64,000 nucleotides of DNA, taken from NCBI GenBank assembly GCA_039800005.1, contig JBDLRN010000010.1, positions 1-64,000 of the forward strand, in the 5' to 3' direction. This DNA is from Casp-actino8 sp039800005. GTDB lineage: Bacteria > Actinomycetota > Acidimicrobiia > Acidimicrobiales > Ilumatobacteraceae. Shown in pieces: positions 17,474 through 25,634 of the stretch. A program made the position numbers and the translations under genes. The notes under the pieces are model-generated. The model saw only the letters and a list, made by a program, of their open reading frames with translations, made no database searches and was not told the origin of the DNA. Each line of letters opens with the position of its first letter. The first letter of the stretch is position 1.

Positions 17474-18694
17474 ATGTCGAACTCCAGCTCCCGTCAGGTC
17501 GTCATCGTCGAAGCGGTCCGCACTCCGATCGGCCGCAAGAACGGTGGATTGTCCACCCTGCATCCGTCCGATCTCCTCGGCCTCGTCCAGAAAGAAGTGA
17601 TTCGCCGCACCGGAATCGACCCGGCCGCGATCGAGCAAGTGGTGGGCGGCAACGTGAGCCAGGTGGGCGCCCAGAGTTTCAACATCACGCGGACCGCATG
17701 GTTGTCGGCCGGTCTGCCGATGACGACGGCCTGCACCACTGTCGACACGCAGTGCGGTTCGAGCCAGCAGGCCACCGGACTCGCCGCCTCGCTCGTCGCA
17801 TCCGGTGTGGTCGACGTGGCCATGGCGTGCGGTGTCGAGTCGATGAGCACCGTCCCGATCGGCAGCAACTCGAACGCCTGGGTGAAGGATCCCAAGACCA
17901 AGGAGTTCAAGAGCCTCGGCAAGGCCGTGACCAAGAGTTACTTCGAGCACTACGAGTTCACCTCGCAGTTCGAAGGCGCCGAACGGATCGCCGACAAGTG
18001 GAACATCAGCCGCGCCGACACCGACGCCTTCGGACTCGAGTCGCAGCAGCGTGCCGCGCGCGCCTGGGCCGAGGGTCGCTTCGACGGTCAGTTCGTCGAA
18101 GTCGAGGCACCCGATCTCGACGACGACGGCAAGCCGAGTGGAACCACCCACCGCGTCACCCGCGACGAAGGCATCCGCGAGACGACTCTCGAGAAGTTGG
18201 CCACGCTGAATCCGGTCGCGCGTGAGAACGGTGTGCACACCGCGGGCAACTCGTCGCAGATCTCCGATGGTGCCGCCGCGATTCTGATGATGACCGCCGA
18301 GAAGGCCGCCGAACTCGGCTTGAAGCCGCGCGCGCGCGTCGTCGACAGTTGTCTGGTCGGTGTCGATCCGGTGCTCATGCTCACCGGTCCGATCGACGCC
18401 ACGCAGCGTCTGCTCGATCGCAACGGACTCACCATCGATCAGATCGACACCTTCGAGATCAACGAGGCCTTCGCCTCGGTCGTCCTCGCCTGGGCCAAGG
18501 AAGTCGGGGCCGATCTCGAGCGGACCAACCCCAACGGTGGGGCCATCGCCCTCGGCCACCCGCTCGGTGGAACCGGAGCCATTCTCATGACCAAGGCTCT
18601 GTACGAACTCGAACGCACCGGGGGCCGCTACGGCCTGGTGTCGATGTGCTGCGGCGGCGGTCTGGGCACCGGCACGCTCATCGAACGCATCTGA
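17474..18694 (+). CDS. acetyl-CoA C-acyltransferase (beta-ketothiolase)
   Basis: 406 residues with all thiolase landmarks: VVIVEAVRTPIGRKNGG at the start, nucleophile Cys in TVDTQCGSSQQAT, NEAFASVVLAW, the His of NPNGGAIALGHPLGGTGA, and the second Cys in VSMCCGGGLGTG. It carries out the thiolytic last step of beta-oxidation, 3-ketoacyl-CoA to acyl-CoA plus acetyl-CoA, or the reverse condensation. The ATG at 17474 has TAGGAT (17461-17466) seven bases upstream, the leaderless arrangement common in this window; an ATG three codons earlier would lie too close to the hexamer. It appears monocistronic. Confidence 0.93.
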   Translation: MSNSSSRQVVIVEAVRTPIGRKNGGLSTLHPSDLLGLVQKEVIRRTGIDPAAIEQVVGGNVSQVGAQSFNITRTAWLSAGLPMTTACTTVDTQCGSSQQATGLAASLVASGVVDVAMACGVESMSTVPIGSNSNAWVKDPKTKEFKSLGKAVTKSYFEHYEFTSQFEGAERIADKWNISRADTDAFGLESQQRAARAWAEGRFDGQFVEVEAPDLDDDGKPSGTTHRVTRDEGIRETTLEKLATLNPVARENGVHTAGNSSQISDGAAAILMMTAEKAAELGLKPRARVVDSCLVGVDPVLMLTGPIDATQRLLDRNGLTIDQIDTFEINEAFASVVLAWAKEVGADLERTNPNGGAIALGHPLGGTGAILMTKALYELERTGGRYGLVSMCCGGGLGTGTLIERI

Positions 18695-18729
18695 CGCTTC
18701 TTTCGATCTCTCGTCGCCCACACTCGGGC

Positions 18730-19245
18730 ATGTTCCGACGTCCGACGATCTCCGTCCGGGCCGGGCTCGTCGGACTGATCGCTCTGGCGACGGCGTGCAC
18801 TCCGACACTCGATCTACCCGACGGCGCCAACGGCGAAGTGGTCGGGCACGTCGACGGCGACACTCTCGACATCGCCTTCTCGGTCGAGGGTCGGGCGGTC
18901 GTCGAACGCGTGCGACTCATCGGTATCGACACTCCGGAGACCAAGAAGCCGAACACACCGATCGAATGCTTCGGACCGGAAGCCTCGGCCCGTCTGGCCG
19001 AGCTGCTACCGATCGGCGCGTTCGTGGTGGCCGACCGCGACGTCGAAGCCCGTGACGACTTCGGACGTCTGCTCGCCTACGTTCGACGAGCCGACGACGA
19101 CGTTCTCGTCAACGAAGTTCTCGTGCGCGAAGGATTCGCTCGCACCCTGTTCTTCGCACCGAACCTCGCCCTCGAGTCGACCTTGCGAGCGGCCGAACGA
19201 TCGGCCCGTGCCGATCGACGCGGACTCTGGTCGGCCTGCCCCTGA
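18730..19245 (+). CDS. lipoprotein with thermonuclease (SNase) domain
   Basis: 171 residues. A short basic N-terminus, a hydrophobic stretch (VGLIALATA) and a Cys give a lipobox (LATAC), so the mature protein is predicted to be anchored outside the membrane. The staphylococcal-nuclease fold follows: VDGDTLDIAF (Asp), RVRLIGIDTPE (Arg, Asp, Glu) and DDFGRLLAYVRR (Arg). The three catalytic positions known from SNase are all kept. It would degrade extracellular DNA or RNA with calcium. The region just upstream (18695-18729) has no clear ribosome site, so the start is chosen from the signal peptide. Confidence 0.86.
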   Translation: MFRRPTISVRAGLVGLIALATACTPTLDLPDGANGEVVGHVDGDTLDIAFSVEGRAVVERVRLIGIDTPETKKPNTPIECFGPEASARLAELLPIGAFVVADRDVEARDDFGRLLAYVRRADDDVLVNEVLVREGFARTLFFAPNLALESTLRAAERSARADRRGLWSACP

Positions 19246-19267
19246 CCGGACCGGTAACGTGCCCCCC

Positions 19268-20101
19268 GTGACCTCGCTCGCCGAACGACTCGGACACGAC
19301 GCCGACACTCGACTCGTGATCGTGTCGTGCGACGATCTCGGTTCGTGTCACGCGGCCAACGTCGGCGTGTACCGCGCGCTGCGCGACGGTGTGGCCACGT
19401 GTGCGTCGGTCATGGTTCCGGCTCCGTGGGCCCGACACGCCGCTCTCATGTACGACGGCGAAGACGTCGGCGTGCATCTCACCCTCAATGCCGAACACGC
19501 CGCCTATCGCTGGGGGCCGATCACGCACTCGCCATCGTTGCTGTCGGGAGACGGTGGATTCCCGCGCGACATCGACGATCTGTGGGAACACGCCGATCCC
19601 GAAGAAGTGCGTCGCGAGTGTCGAGCCCAGATCGAGCGAGCCGTCCTCTGGGGCTTCGACGTCACGCACCTCGCGCCGCATCTGACCGCCATCACGTTGC
19701 GTCCCGAGTTCTTCGACGTCTACCTCGACCTGGCGGTCGAATTCGCCTTGCCGATCCGCCTGCCCTCGACCATCAGCGAAGAACAGGCCGGGTTCCCGTT
19801 CCGCCGTCTGGCCCACGAAGAAGGCGTGTTGTTCCCCGACCACTTCGATCACACGTGGTCACCGGGAAGTCGCGCCCGAGTCATGCGATCGCTCGAGAAT
19901 CTCTCGCCCGGCGTCACCGAGATCCACGTACAACCGGCAATCGACACCGAGGAAGTACGAGCGCTGGCCGGGTCGGCGGCTCAGGGCTGGATCGACGATC
20001 TCGCTCTGGTGACCGACGACGGTCTGCGCGACGCCATCGACCGGTCGGGGGCCGTCCTGATCGGCTACCGCGCGTTGCGCGACGCCATGAGGCGCCTCTA
20101 G
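19268..20101 (+). CDS. YdjC/ChbG-family carbohydrate deacetylase
   Basis: 277 residues. The family metal site is present: VIVSCDDLGSCHAANVGVY (Asp-Asp), GVHLTLNAEH (His) and VTHLAPHL. Members remove acetyl groups from N-acetyl sugars such as diacetylchitobiose. The end, GVTEIHVQPAIDTEEVR, matches the barrel's last strand. The GTG start has TAACGT (19255-19260) seven bases upstream, predicting a leaderless transcript. Its stop TAG lies within CTAG at 20098-20101, which is also the stop of the convergent small gene, so the two genes share four bases. Confidence 0.82.
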   Translation: MTSLAERLGHDADTRLVIVSCDDLGSCHAANVGVYRALRDGVATCASVMVPAPWARHAALMYDGEDVGVHLTLNAEHAAYRWGPITHSPSLLSGDGGFPRDIDDLWEHADPEEVRRECRAQIERAVLWGFDVTHLAPHLTAITLRPEFFDVYLDLAVEFALPIRLPSTISEEQAGFPFRRLAHEEGVLFPDHFDHTWSPGSRARVMRSLENLSPGVTEIHVQPAIDTEEVRALAGSAAQGWIDDLALVTDDGLRDAIDRSGAVLIGYRALRDAMRRL

Positions 20102-20328
20102 ACGCTCGCCACGAGATCGGCGAGACGGCGAGCGGCCTCCCCCGATGACAAGGAGTCGAACAACGGTCCGGTCGGCCCGGTCGACTTCAGTTTGCCGAGC
20201 ATGAAGGCGACCGAAGGGTCGAGTGTCGCATCAGCGAGAGCGATGGTGGCCACCACCTCGGCGTCGTCGGGTCCGTCGACGCGCTCGTCCTTCTTTCCGA
20301 GCACCACGCGGAACTGAATCGCGGTCAC
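20098..20328 (-). CDS. small SCP2-like protein downstream of mca
   Basis: 76 residues. The middle, LADATLDPSVAFMLGKLKSTG, resembles the DPxVAFMxGKLKxxG signature near the end of SCP-2 sterol-carrier domains, but the protein is shorter than a complete domain (about 100 residues), so it may be a reduced member. It starts with a GTG that overlaps the Mca stop (GTGA at 20328-20325), which strongly implies co-translation with Mca. Its own TAG overlaps the stop of the convergent deacetylase gene. The function is unknown; a lipid or hydrophobic-conjugate carrier working with Mca is only a guess. Confidence 0.7.
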   Translation of the reverse strand: MTAIQFRVVLGKKDERVDGPDDAEVVATIALADATLDPSVAFMLGKLKSTGPTGPLFDSLSSGEAARRLADLVASV

Positions 20329-21320
20329 GACGCCGACACCTGCGACGTGGTGCGGGACGGATCGACCAGTCGCGTCGGCGGCTCGACACCCGCAGGCCGG
20401 CGAAGCACCGATGCGATCCCGGCGAAGAGATCGGTCTCGACCTCGTCGTCGGCCGGACCACCCACCGTCGACCGCGCCAGGATCCAGTCCTCGTACGGAT
20501 AGACGTCGGCGAGTTCGTCATCACCCAATCCGAACCACCACGGTTCGTTCGGATCGACTTGCGTGGCATGCGCGCGCAAGGCACCCGAGCGCGCCCAGAG
20601 GAAATCGCCGACGTGCAGACGTGTCGTGATCCGATCGTCATGACTCGGACGAGCGAGCCATTTCTCGTCGAACGGCGACGATCCCGTCTTGGCGAGCATC
20701 GCTTCGTGCACGAGCACCATGCGCGTCTTCGACCACACGGTGTAGTACAGCTTCGACGGCTGGAAGGCCGGCCCGGCCCACGGATACCACGTCGGGTCTC
20801 CCGCTCGTTCGAAGGCCGCGACCGAGATGTCGTGCACCTTCACGTGATCAGGATGCGGATAACCGCGCTGATCGTCGTTGTACGTGATGAGCACCTGCGG
20901 ACGAGTACGCCGGATCACCGTGACCAGTCGACCGACCGCCTCGTCGAGATCGGCTCGATGGAACGACGCCGGATCGTCGTTGGCCGGCGAGTCGAGCATT
21001 CCCGAATCGCGATATCCCAACATCACGACGTCGTCGAACCCGATGATGCGAGCCGACTCGGCCAACTCGCGCGGGCGCATCCGCGCCATGGCGAAGCGCT
21101 CCTCGTCGGGTGTCAGACCGTGAAACGGCTGACCCGGCTCACGGAGACCGGGATTCTGCAGATCGCCTTCTTCGCCACCGGTGCAGCACACGAGGATCGT
21201 GCGCACCCCGGCCTGGTGGTAGGCCGCGAGGGTGGGGGCGCCTTTCGACGCCTCGTCGTCGGGGTGCGCATGCACCGTGAGAACGCACAAGGGTTCGGAC
21301 GTCGAACTCTCGTCGGACAT
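20325..21320 (-). CDS. mca: mycothiol conjugate amidase Mca (PIG-L family)
   Basis: 331 residues. The PIG-L zinc site is explicit: VHAHPDDEASKG (His19, Asp21, Asp22) and later GYPHPDHVKVHD. CCTGGEEGDLQNPG and the LGYRDSGM stretch are typical of Mca/MshB. The length and the C-terminal segment (ARSGALRAHATQVDP, WFGLGDDELADVYPYEDW) favour Mca over MshB. Mca cleaves mycothiol S-conjugates to mercapturic acids for export, so this organism should make mycothiol. The ATG at 21320 has TATCGT (21332-21327) six bases upstream, so it is probably leaderless. Followed by a coupled SCP2-like gene. Confidence 0.9.
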   Translation of the reverse strand: MSDESSTSEPLCVLTVHAHPDDEASKGAPTLAAYHQAGVRTILVCCTGGEEGDLQNPGLREPGQPFHGLTPDEERFAMARMRPRELAESARIIGFDDVVMLGYRDSGMLDSPANDDPASFHRADLDEAVGRLVTVIRRTRPQVLITYNDDQRGYPHPDHVKVHDISVAAFERAGDPTWYPWAGPAFQPSKLYYTVWSKTRMVLVHEAMLAKTGSSPFDEKWLARPSHDDRITTRLHVGDFLWARSGALRAHATQVDPNEPWWFGLGDDELADVYPYEDWILARSTVGGPADDEVETDLFAGIASVLRRPAGVEPPTRLVDPSRTTSQVSAS

Positions 21321-21390
21321 GGGCCCACGATACTGCCGCCCCCGTGACCGACCCCCTGTCCGATGGTGCCCGTCCGAAAGTGATCGCCAA

Positions 21391-21396
21391 TAGTGT
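21391..21396 (+). promoter_or_regulatory. -10 hexamer TAGTGT deciding the PEBP start
   Basis: TAGTGT ends seven bases before the GTG at 21404. This spacing, seen at many genes here, supports that GTG as both transcription and translation start and argues against the earlier in-frame GTG at 21344. Confidence 0.55.
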
Positions 21397-21403
21397 TGAG
21401 CGA

Positions 21404-22075
21404 GTGACAGGTACAGCACGACGCCGGCGGTTCGCCACCGCGACGATCGCCGTGTCGTCGCTCGCGCTGCTGACCGCCTGCTCGACCGATGGTCGTGAGA
21501 TGCGTCCGCCCCGACCGGATCAGGCGCAGACGATCATCGACGAGACCGTGCCCGATCCGTCCGTCGTCGACGAGACGGTTGCGACCGACGTCGTGAGCAC
21601 TCCGGACGGCGCGCTCACGCTGTCGGCCCCGTGGACCGAAGGCGGACCGATCCCGGTCGATCACACGTGCTCGGGTGACGGGGTGTCGCCGTCACTCGTC
21701 TGGTCCGATTCCCCCGTCGCCACTCAGTCGTTCGCTCTCGTCGTCACCGACCTCGACGCCCTCGGGCCGACCGGTGAACCGCTCGTGCATTGGGTCGTGG
21801 CCAACGTCGATCCGTTCGTCACCGCTCTGCCGACCGGTGGAGCCATGCGCGGAGCGATCGAAGGGGTCAACGATCTCGGTCGCCCCGACGTGCCGATCGT
21901 CGGGTGGTCGCCACCGTGTCCGCCGGTCGGCGAGACGCACACCTACGCCTTCACGTTGCACGCGCTCGGCCAACGACTCGACCTCGTGGACGGAACCCCA
22001 GGTGCCGATCTGATCCGGGCCATCGAGTTGGCGAGTCTCTCGTCGTCGACGGTCACCGGCACCGTTCTGTCGTAA
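21404..22075 (+). CDS. YbhB/YbcL-type PEBP lipoprotein
   Basis: 223 residues. A signal peptide with arginines (TARRRRFATATIAVSSLALL) ends in a lipobox LLTAC, so the protein should be lipid-anchored outside the cell membrane. After a linker rich in Asp, Thr and Val, residues ~75-220 match the phosphatidylethanolamine-binding/Raf-kinase-inhibitor-like fold: DGVSPSLVW, FALVVTDLDAL, HWVVANV, GWSPPCPPVGETHTYAFTLHAL. The ligand-pocket motifs (DxDAP-like and HxY-like) are partly modified. Bacterial members have poorly known roles. It is divergent from mca; the two leaderless promoters lie within about 85 bases. Confidence 0.82.
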   Translation: MTGTARRRRFATATIAVSSLALLTACSTDGREMRPPRPDQAQTIIDETVPDPSVVDETVATDVVSTPDGALTLSAPWTEGGPIPVDHTCSGDGVSPSLVWSDSPVATQSFALVVTDLDALGPTGEPLVHWVVANVDPFVTALPTGGAMRGAIEGVNDLGRPDVPIVGWSPPCPPVGETHTYAFTLHALGQRLDLVDGTPGADLIRAIELASLSSSTVTGTVLS

Positions 22076-22146
22076 TCGCGCCGCGACCGTCACCGATTTC
22101 GCCACACTCCGCGGTCGCACGACCACTGCATGCCACAATGTCGGGG

Positions 22147-22176
22147 ATGGCCTCGCGATCGGTCCCCACGCCGTGA
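22147..22176 (+). other. possible 9-codon leader peptide overlapping the GGDEF-EAL start
   Basis: ATG at 22147 opens nine codons (MASRSVPTP) whose TGA at 22174-22176 overlaps the GTG at 22173 of the GGDEF-EAL gene (GTGA). A CACAAT hexamer ends seven bases before this ATG, close to the leaderless pattern of the window but with C at the first position. It could set translation of the downstream gene by coupling. With so few codons, chance is a serious alternative. Confidence 0.3.
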
Positions 22177-24158
22177 TCGGTCTGTTCGCGACCGATCCGG
22201 CGGGACGAGTGATCAGTGCCGACACCGTCGCCGCCACCCTCGGCTCGGCGAACGGCTCACTACTCGGCCGCGCCCCGTGGTCGGCGGCCTCCCCCACCCG
22301 CCGGGTCGAGATCGAGCGGCTCTTCGCCGACTGGCGAGCCGGCGGTGTCGATCCGGCGCGCGCCGAACGCTTCGAGATCGACTTCGAGGTCGCCCACGAC
22401 GGCGAATGGCACTCGGTGCGGATCGCCCTGTCACCACGGTTCGCCGACGACGGGACCCTCGTCGAACATTCCGGCGTCGCCCTCGTCGACGTCGTCGAAC
22501 CCGGCGACGAGTTCTCGCGACTGGTGCACACGACGGCCGACGTGGTGCTCCTGGTCGACGGGTCGGCCGACGTGGCCTTCGCCAACGACGCAGCCCGTCG
22601 ACTGATGGGCGAGGCCCATGTGGCGCGTCTCGCGTCGGCGGTTCGGGACCAGATGCCCCGCGCCCTCCTCGTCGATGACGGGAATGGCGAGCCCGACACC
22701 TGGCGCGGTGAGGTCACGATTCGCGACGCGTTCGGCGACGCCCGCACTCTCGACTGCACCGTCGTGCCCACGTCGCGCCGAGGCTTCACCGCGTGGTGTC
22801 GTGACGTGACGTCGTCGGTTCGGCTGAACGCCGAACTCGCCCACCAGGCCACCCACGACGCTCTCACCGGGCTACCCAATCGTCAATTGTTCGTGCGTCG
22901 CGTCGCCGAGGCCGTCGAACGAGCACGCGTCGACGGACGCGCCCCCGCCGTGCTCTACGTCGACATCGATCATCTGAAGAACGTGAACGACTCCCTCGGA
23001 CACGACAGCGGCGACACCTTCATCACGACGGTCGGTCGACGACTGTCGACGAGCACCCGTCCCGGTGACGTGATCGGCCGTATCGGCGGCGACGAATTCG
23101 TCGTGCTCTGCGAGGGAGTCGGCGACGAAGCCACCGCCCTCGACGTGGCCGAACGCGTGAACACCGCGGTCGCTGAACCGGTGATCGTGCAGGGAACGCG
23201 AGTGGCGACCGGAGTCAGCATCGGTGTGGCGGTCTGGCGTCCGGTCGACGACGCGGGATCGACGCTCGACGCGGCCCTCGACCTGGTCCGACGGGCCGAC
23301 ACCGCGATGTACCGCGCCAAGATGCGCGGCAAGGGTCGATGCGAGATGTACAGCGATGCCATGCGCGCCGACGCTCGACGCCGAGTGCGACTCGGTGACG
23401 ATCTCGAACGAGCCCTGGCCGACGACCAGTTGGAACTGGTGTTCCAGGCCATCGTGGCCACGCACACCGGACGGGTCGACGGAGCCGAAGCCCTGCTTCG
23501 TTGGCGCCACCCCACCGAGGGTGTTCTCACCCCGTCGGCGTTCCTCGATCTGGCCGAGGAGTCCGGACTGGTCGTCCCGATCGGCGACTGGGTGATCGAC
23601 GAGAGCGCGCGACTCCTCGCGCGCTGGATCGCCGAGGGTCGAGTCGATCGTCGCTTCCGCATGCACGTGAACGTGTCGTCTCGTCAGATCGTCGACGCCG
23701 ACTTCGTCGAGAACCTCGGCGCGACGGTCCGTCGTCACGGGCTGATGCCGGCCAACCTCTGCATCGAATACGGCACCGCGGCACTCGCCGACACCGAAGC
23801 GACGCGTGCCCTGCAGTCGCTACGCCGACTCGGCCACCCGCTCGTCATCGACGACTTCGGCGACGAGCGATCGTCCCTCGGCCACCTGCGTTCGTGTCCG
23901 TCGCACTTCGTGAAACTCGACGGTTCGTTCGTGCGCCCACTCGGCCAGGACGACCGCGACGATCCGATGGTGCGTGGGGTCATCCAACTGGCCCATGGTC
24001 TCGATCTGTCGGTCATCGCGTCGTGGGTGGGCTCGGCCGAACAACTGCTCCGACTCCGAGCGCTCGGGTGCGACCACGTTCAAGGTTTCCACGTGGCCCG
24101 ACCGGTGCGGGCCGACGACTTCGATCCGTCGACCACCACCCGTTTCGGCGATCAGTGA
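22173..24158 (+). CDS. PAS-GGDEF-EAL cyclic-di-GMP protein with altered EAL site
   Basis: 661 residues, no membrane segment. Residues ~115-215 look like a PAS sensor; 225-395 form the GGDEF domain with an intact active site GGDEF (305-309) and an inhibitory RxxD I-site (296-299); 405-650 form the EAL domain. EAL residues kept are E439 of EALLRW, N500, E532, D560/D561 (IDDFGDERSSL), K581 and Q637. The loop that normally reads AEGVE reads ASWVG (616-620), so the catalytic Glu is Ser617. I infer that c-di-GMP synthesis is possible and hydrolysis is weak or lost. The stop overlaps the convergent acyl-CoA dehydrogenase by seven bases. Confidence 0.9.
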   Translation: MIGLFATDPAGRVISADTVAATLGSANGSLLGRAPWSAASPTRRVEIERLFADWRAGGVDPARAERFEIDFEVAHDGEWHSVRIALSPRFADDGTLVEHSGVALVDVVEPGDEFSRLVHTTADVVLLVDGSADVAFANDAARRLMGEAHVARLASAVRDQMPRALLVDDGNGEPDTWRGEVTIRDAFGDARTLDCTVVPTSRRGFTAWCRDVTSSVRLNAELAHQATHDALTGLPNRQLFVRRVAEAVERARVDGRAPAVLYVDIDHLKNVNDSLGHDSGDTFITTVGRRLSTSTRPGDVIGRIGGDEFVVLCEGVGDEATALDVAERVNTAVAEPVIVQGTRVATGVSIGVAVWRPVDDAGSTLDAALDLVRRADTAMYRAKMRGKGRCEMYSDAMRADARRRVRLGDDLERALADDQLELVFQAIVATHTGRVDGAEALLRWRHPTEGVLTPSAFLDLAEESGLVVPIGDWVIDESARLLARWIAEGRVDRRFRMHVNVSSRQIVDADFVENLGATVRRHGLMPANLCIEYGTAALADTEATRALQSLRRLGHPLVIDDFGDERSSLGHLRSCPSHFVKLDGSFVRPLGQDDRDDPMVRGVIQLAHGLDLSVIASWVGSAEQLLRLRALGCDHVQGFHVARPVRADDFDPSTTTRFGDQ

Positions 24159-25483
24159 TTGAGTGACGCCGCGTCGAGGACGTGGGCGAACTTCTGCTCG
24201 GCGGCCGCTCGCCGCGTGGGGACGTGCTCGAGCGGCGGATCGCTCGGTCGATAGCCCTTCAGGATCTGGCGGGCGACCGTGACCTTGTGAACTTCGTCCG
24301 GACCGTCGTAGATACGAGCGGCTCGGGCCGCGCGATACATCGACTCGAGTGGGAGATCGGTCGTGTAACCGAGGCTGCCGTGGATCTGGATGGCGCGATC
24401 GATCACGTTGTAGAGAACCTTGGCACCCCAGAACTTGATCACTCCGATCTCGACCCGCGCGTCGCTGTAGTGCTTGCCGGCCTCGTGCAACTTGTCCATC
24501 TTCCATGCGGCTTGCAGAGTGAGAAGACGCGCGGCCTGCATCTCGGCGTAACTCTCGGCGATCCAGTCCTGCACCATCTGTTTCTCGGCCAGGATGCTGC
24601 CGTGCGTGAAGCGGGTGAGCGCGCGTTCGCACAGCATGTCGAAGGCTCGGCGGCTCTGTCCGAGCCAACGCATGGCGTGATGGATGCGACCGGGTCCGAG
24701 GCGCTTCTGCGCCAAAGCAAAACCCTGGCCGATGCCTTCGGCGCCACCCACCACGTTCTCGAACGGCACGCGCACGTTCTCGTAGAGGATCTCGGCGTGG
24801 CCACCCGGCTCACCGGTCCGGTGATCGGGTTCGCCCATCGTGGGCACGTCGCGCACGATGTTCACTCCCGGGGTGCGGGTCGGAACGATGATCATCGAAT
24901 AGGCCTTCGAGGCCGGCGCTCCGTCCTCTCCCGTTCGCGCCATCACGATCAGGAAGTCGCTCACCGACGCGTTCGACGAGAACCACTTGTGTCCGTTGAT
25001 CACCCACTCGTCACCGTCGCGCACCGCAGACGTACTGAGCAACGTCGGATCGGCACCGGCCGTGGGTTCGGTCATGCTGAAGCACGAACGCAGGCGACCG
25101 TCGAGCAGGGGCTGCATCCAGGTCTCGCGCTGTTCGGGGGTTCCGCCCACGGCCAGTAGCTCGGCGTTGCCGCTGTCGGGCGCATTGTTGCCGAAGATGC
25201 TCGGGGCGTACACGCACTGACCGAGAATCTCGTGCATGAGGCCGAGCTTGACCTGACCGAAGCCGAGTCCGCCCATGTCGGGCGGCAAGTGCGCGGCCCA
25301 CAGACCGCGCTGTCTCACTTCGGCCTTGAGCGGTTCGACCGCTGCCGCGAACTTCTCCCGTCCACCCGGGGCGCGCCACACGTCGGCGAGAGTTTCGAGG
25401 GGCAGGATCTCGTCGCGGACGAACCCGCGCATCCACACCAACTTCTCTTCGAACTCCGGTTCGGTCTCGAAATCCCAGGCCAT
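24152..25483 (-). CDS. acyl-CoA dehydrogenase (ACAD10/11-like)
   Basis: 443 residues, longer than typical short-chain enzymes. The FAD motif is CFSMTEPTAGADPTLLST; the beta domain has DEWVINGHKWFSSNAS; the C-terminal domain has QIHGSLGYTTDLPLE and ends ARIYDGPDEVHKVTVARQIL, where Asp replaces the usual Glu of YEGT. RLGPGRIHHAMRWLGQ is characteristic of the ACAD10/ACAD11 branch, which handles long or hydroxylated acyl chains in eukaryotes. The ATG at 25483 is preceded by GGGGGAG at a three-base gap. It stands alone, convergent with the GGDEF-EAL gene. Confidence 0.88.
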   Translation of the reverse strand: MAWDFETEPEFEEKLVWMRGFVRDEILPLETLADVWRAPGGREKFAAAVEPLKAEVRQRGLWAAHLPPDMGGLGFGQVKLGLMHEILGQCVYAPSIFGNNAPDSGNAELLAVGGTPEQRETWMQPLLDGRLRSCFSMTEPTAGADPTLLSTSAVRDGDEWVINGHKWFSSNASVSDFLIVMARTGEDGAPASKAYSMIIVPTRTPGVNIVRDVPTMGEPDHRTGEPGGHAEILYENVRVPFENVVGGAEGIGQGFALAQKRLGPGRIHHAMRWLGQSRRAFDMLCERALTRFTHGSILAEKQMVQDWIAESYAEMQAARLLTLQAAWKMDKLHEAGKHYSDARVEIGVIKFWGAKVLYNVIDRAIQIHGSLGYTTDLPLESMYRAARAARIYDGPDEVHKVTVARQILKGYRPSDPPLEHVPTRRAAAEQKFAHVLDAASLNH

Positions 25484-25634
25484 GTGCTCCCCCTACACGT
25501 CGCTTTCCCCGTGCCGTCACCTGCGGCGTCGTCACATTGTGGCGGACAACCGTCCCCCGACCGTTTCGACCGTAGCAATCAGCGGTACGTTGCTCGCTAC
25601 GGGACTCGCCGCGACTCCTGTGCCCGCTCGTCTC

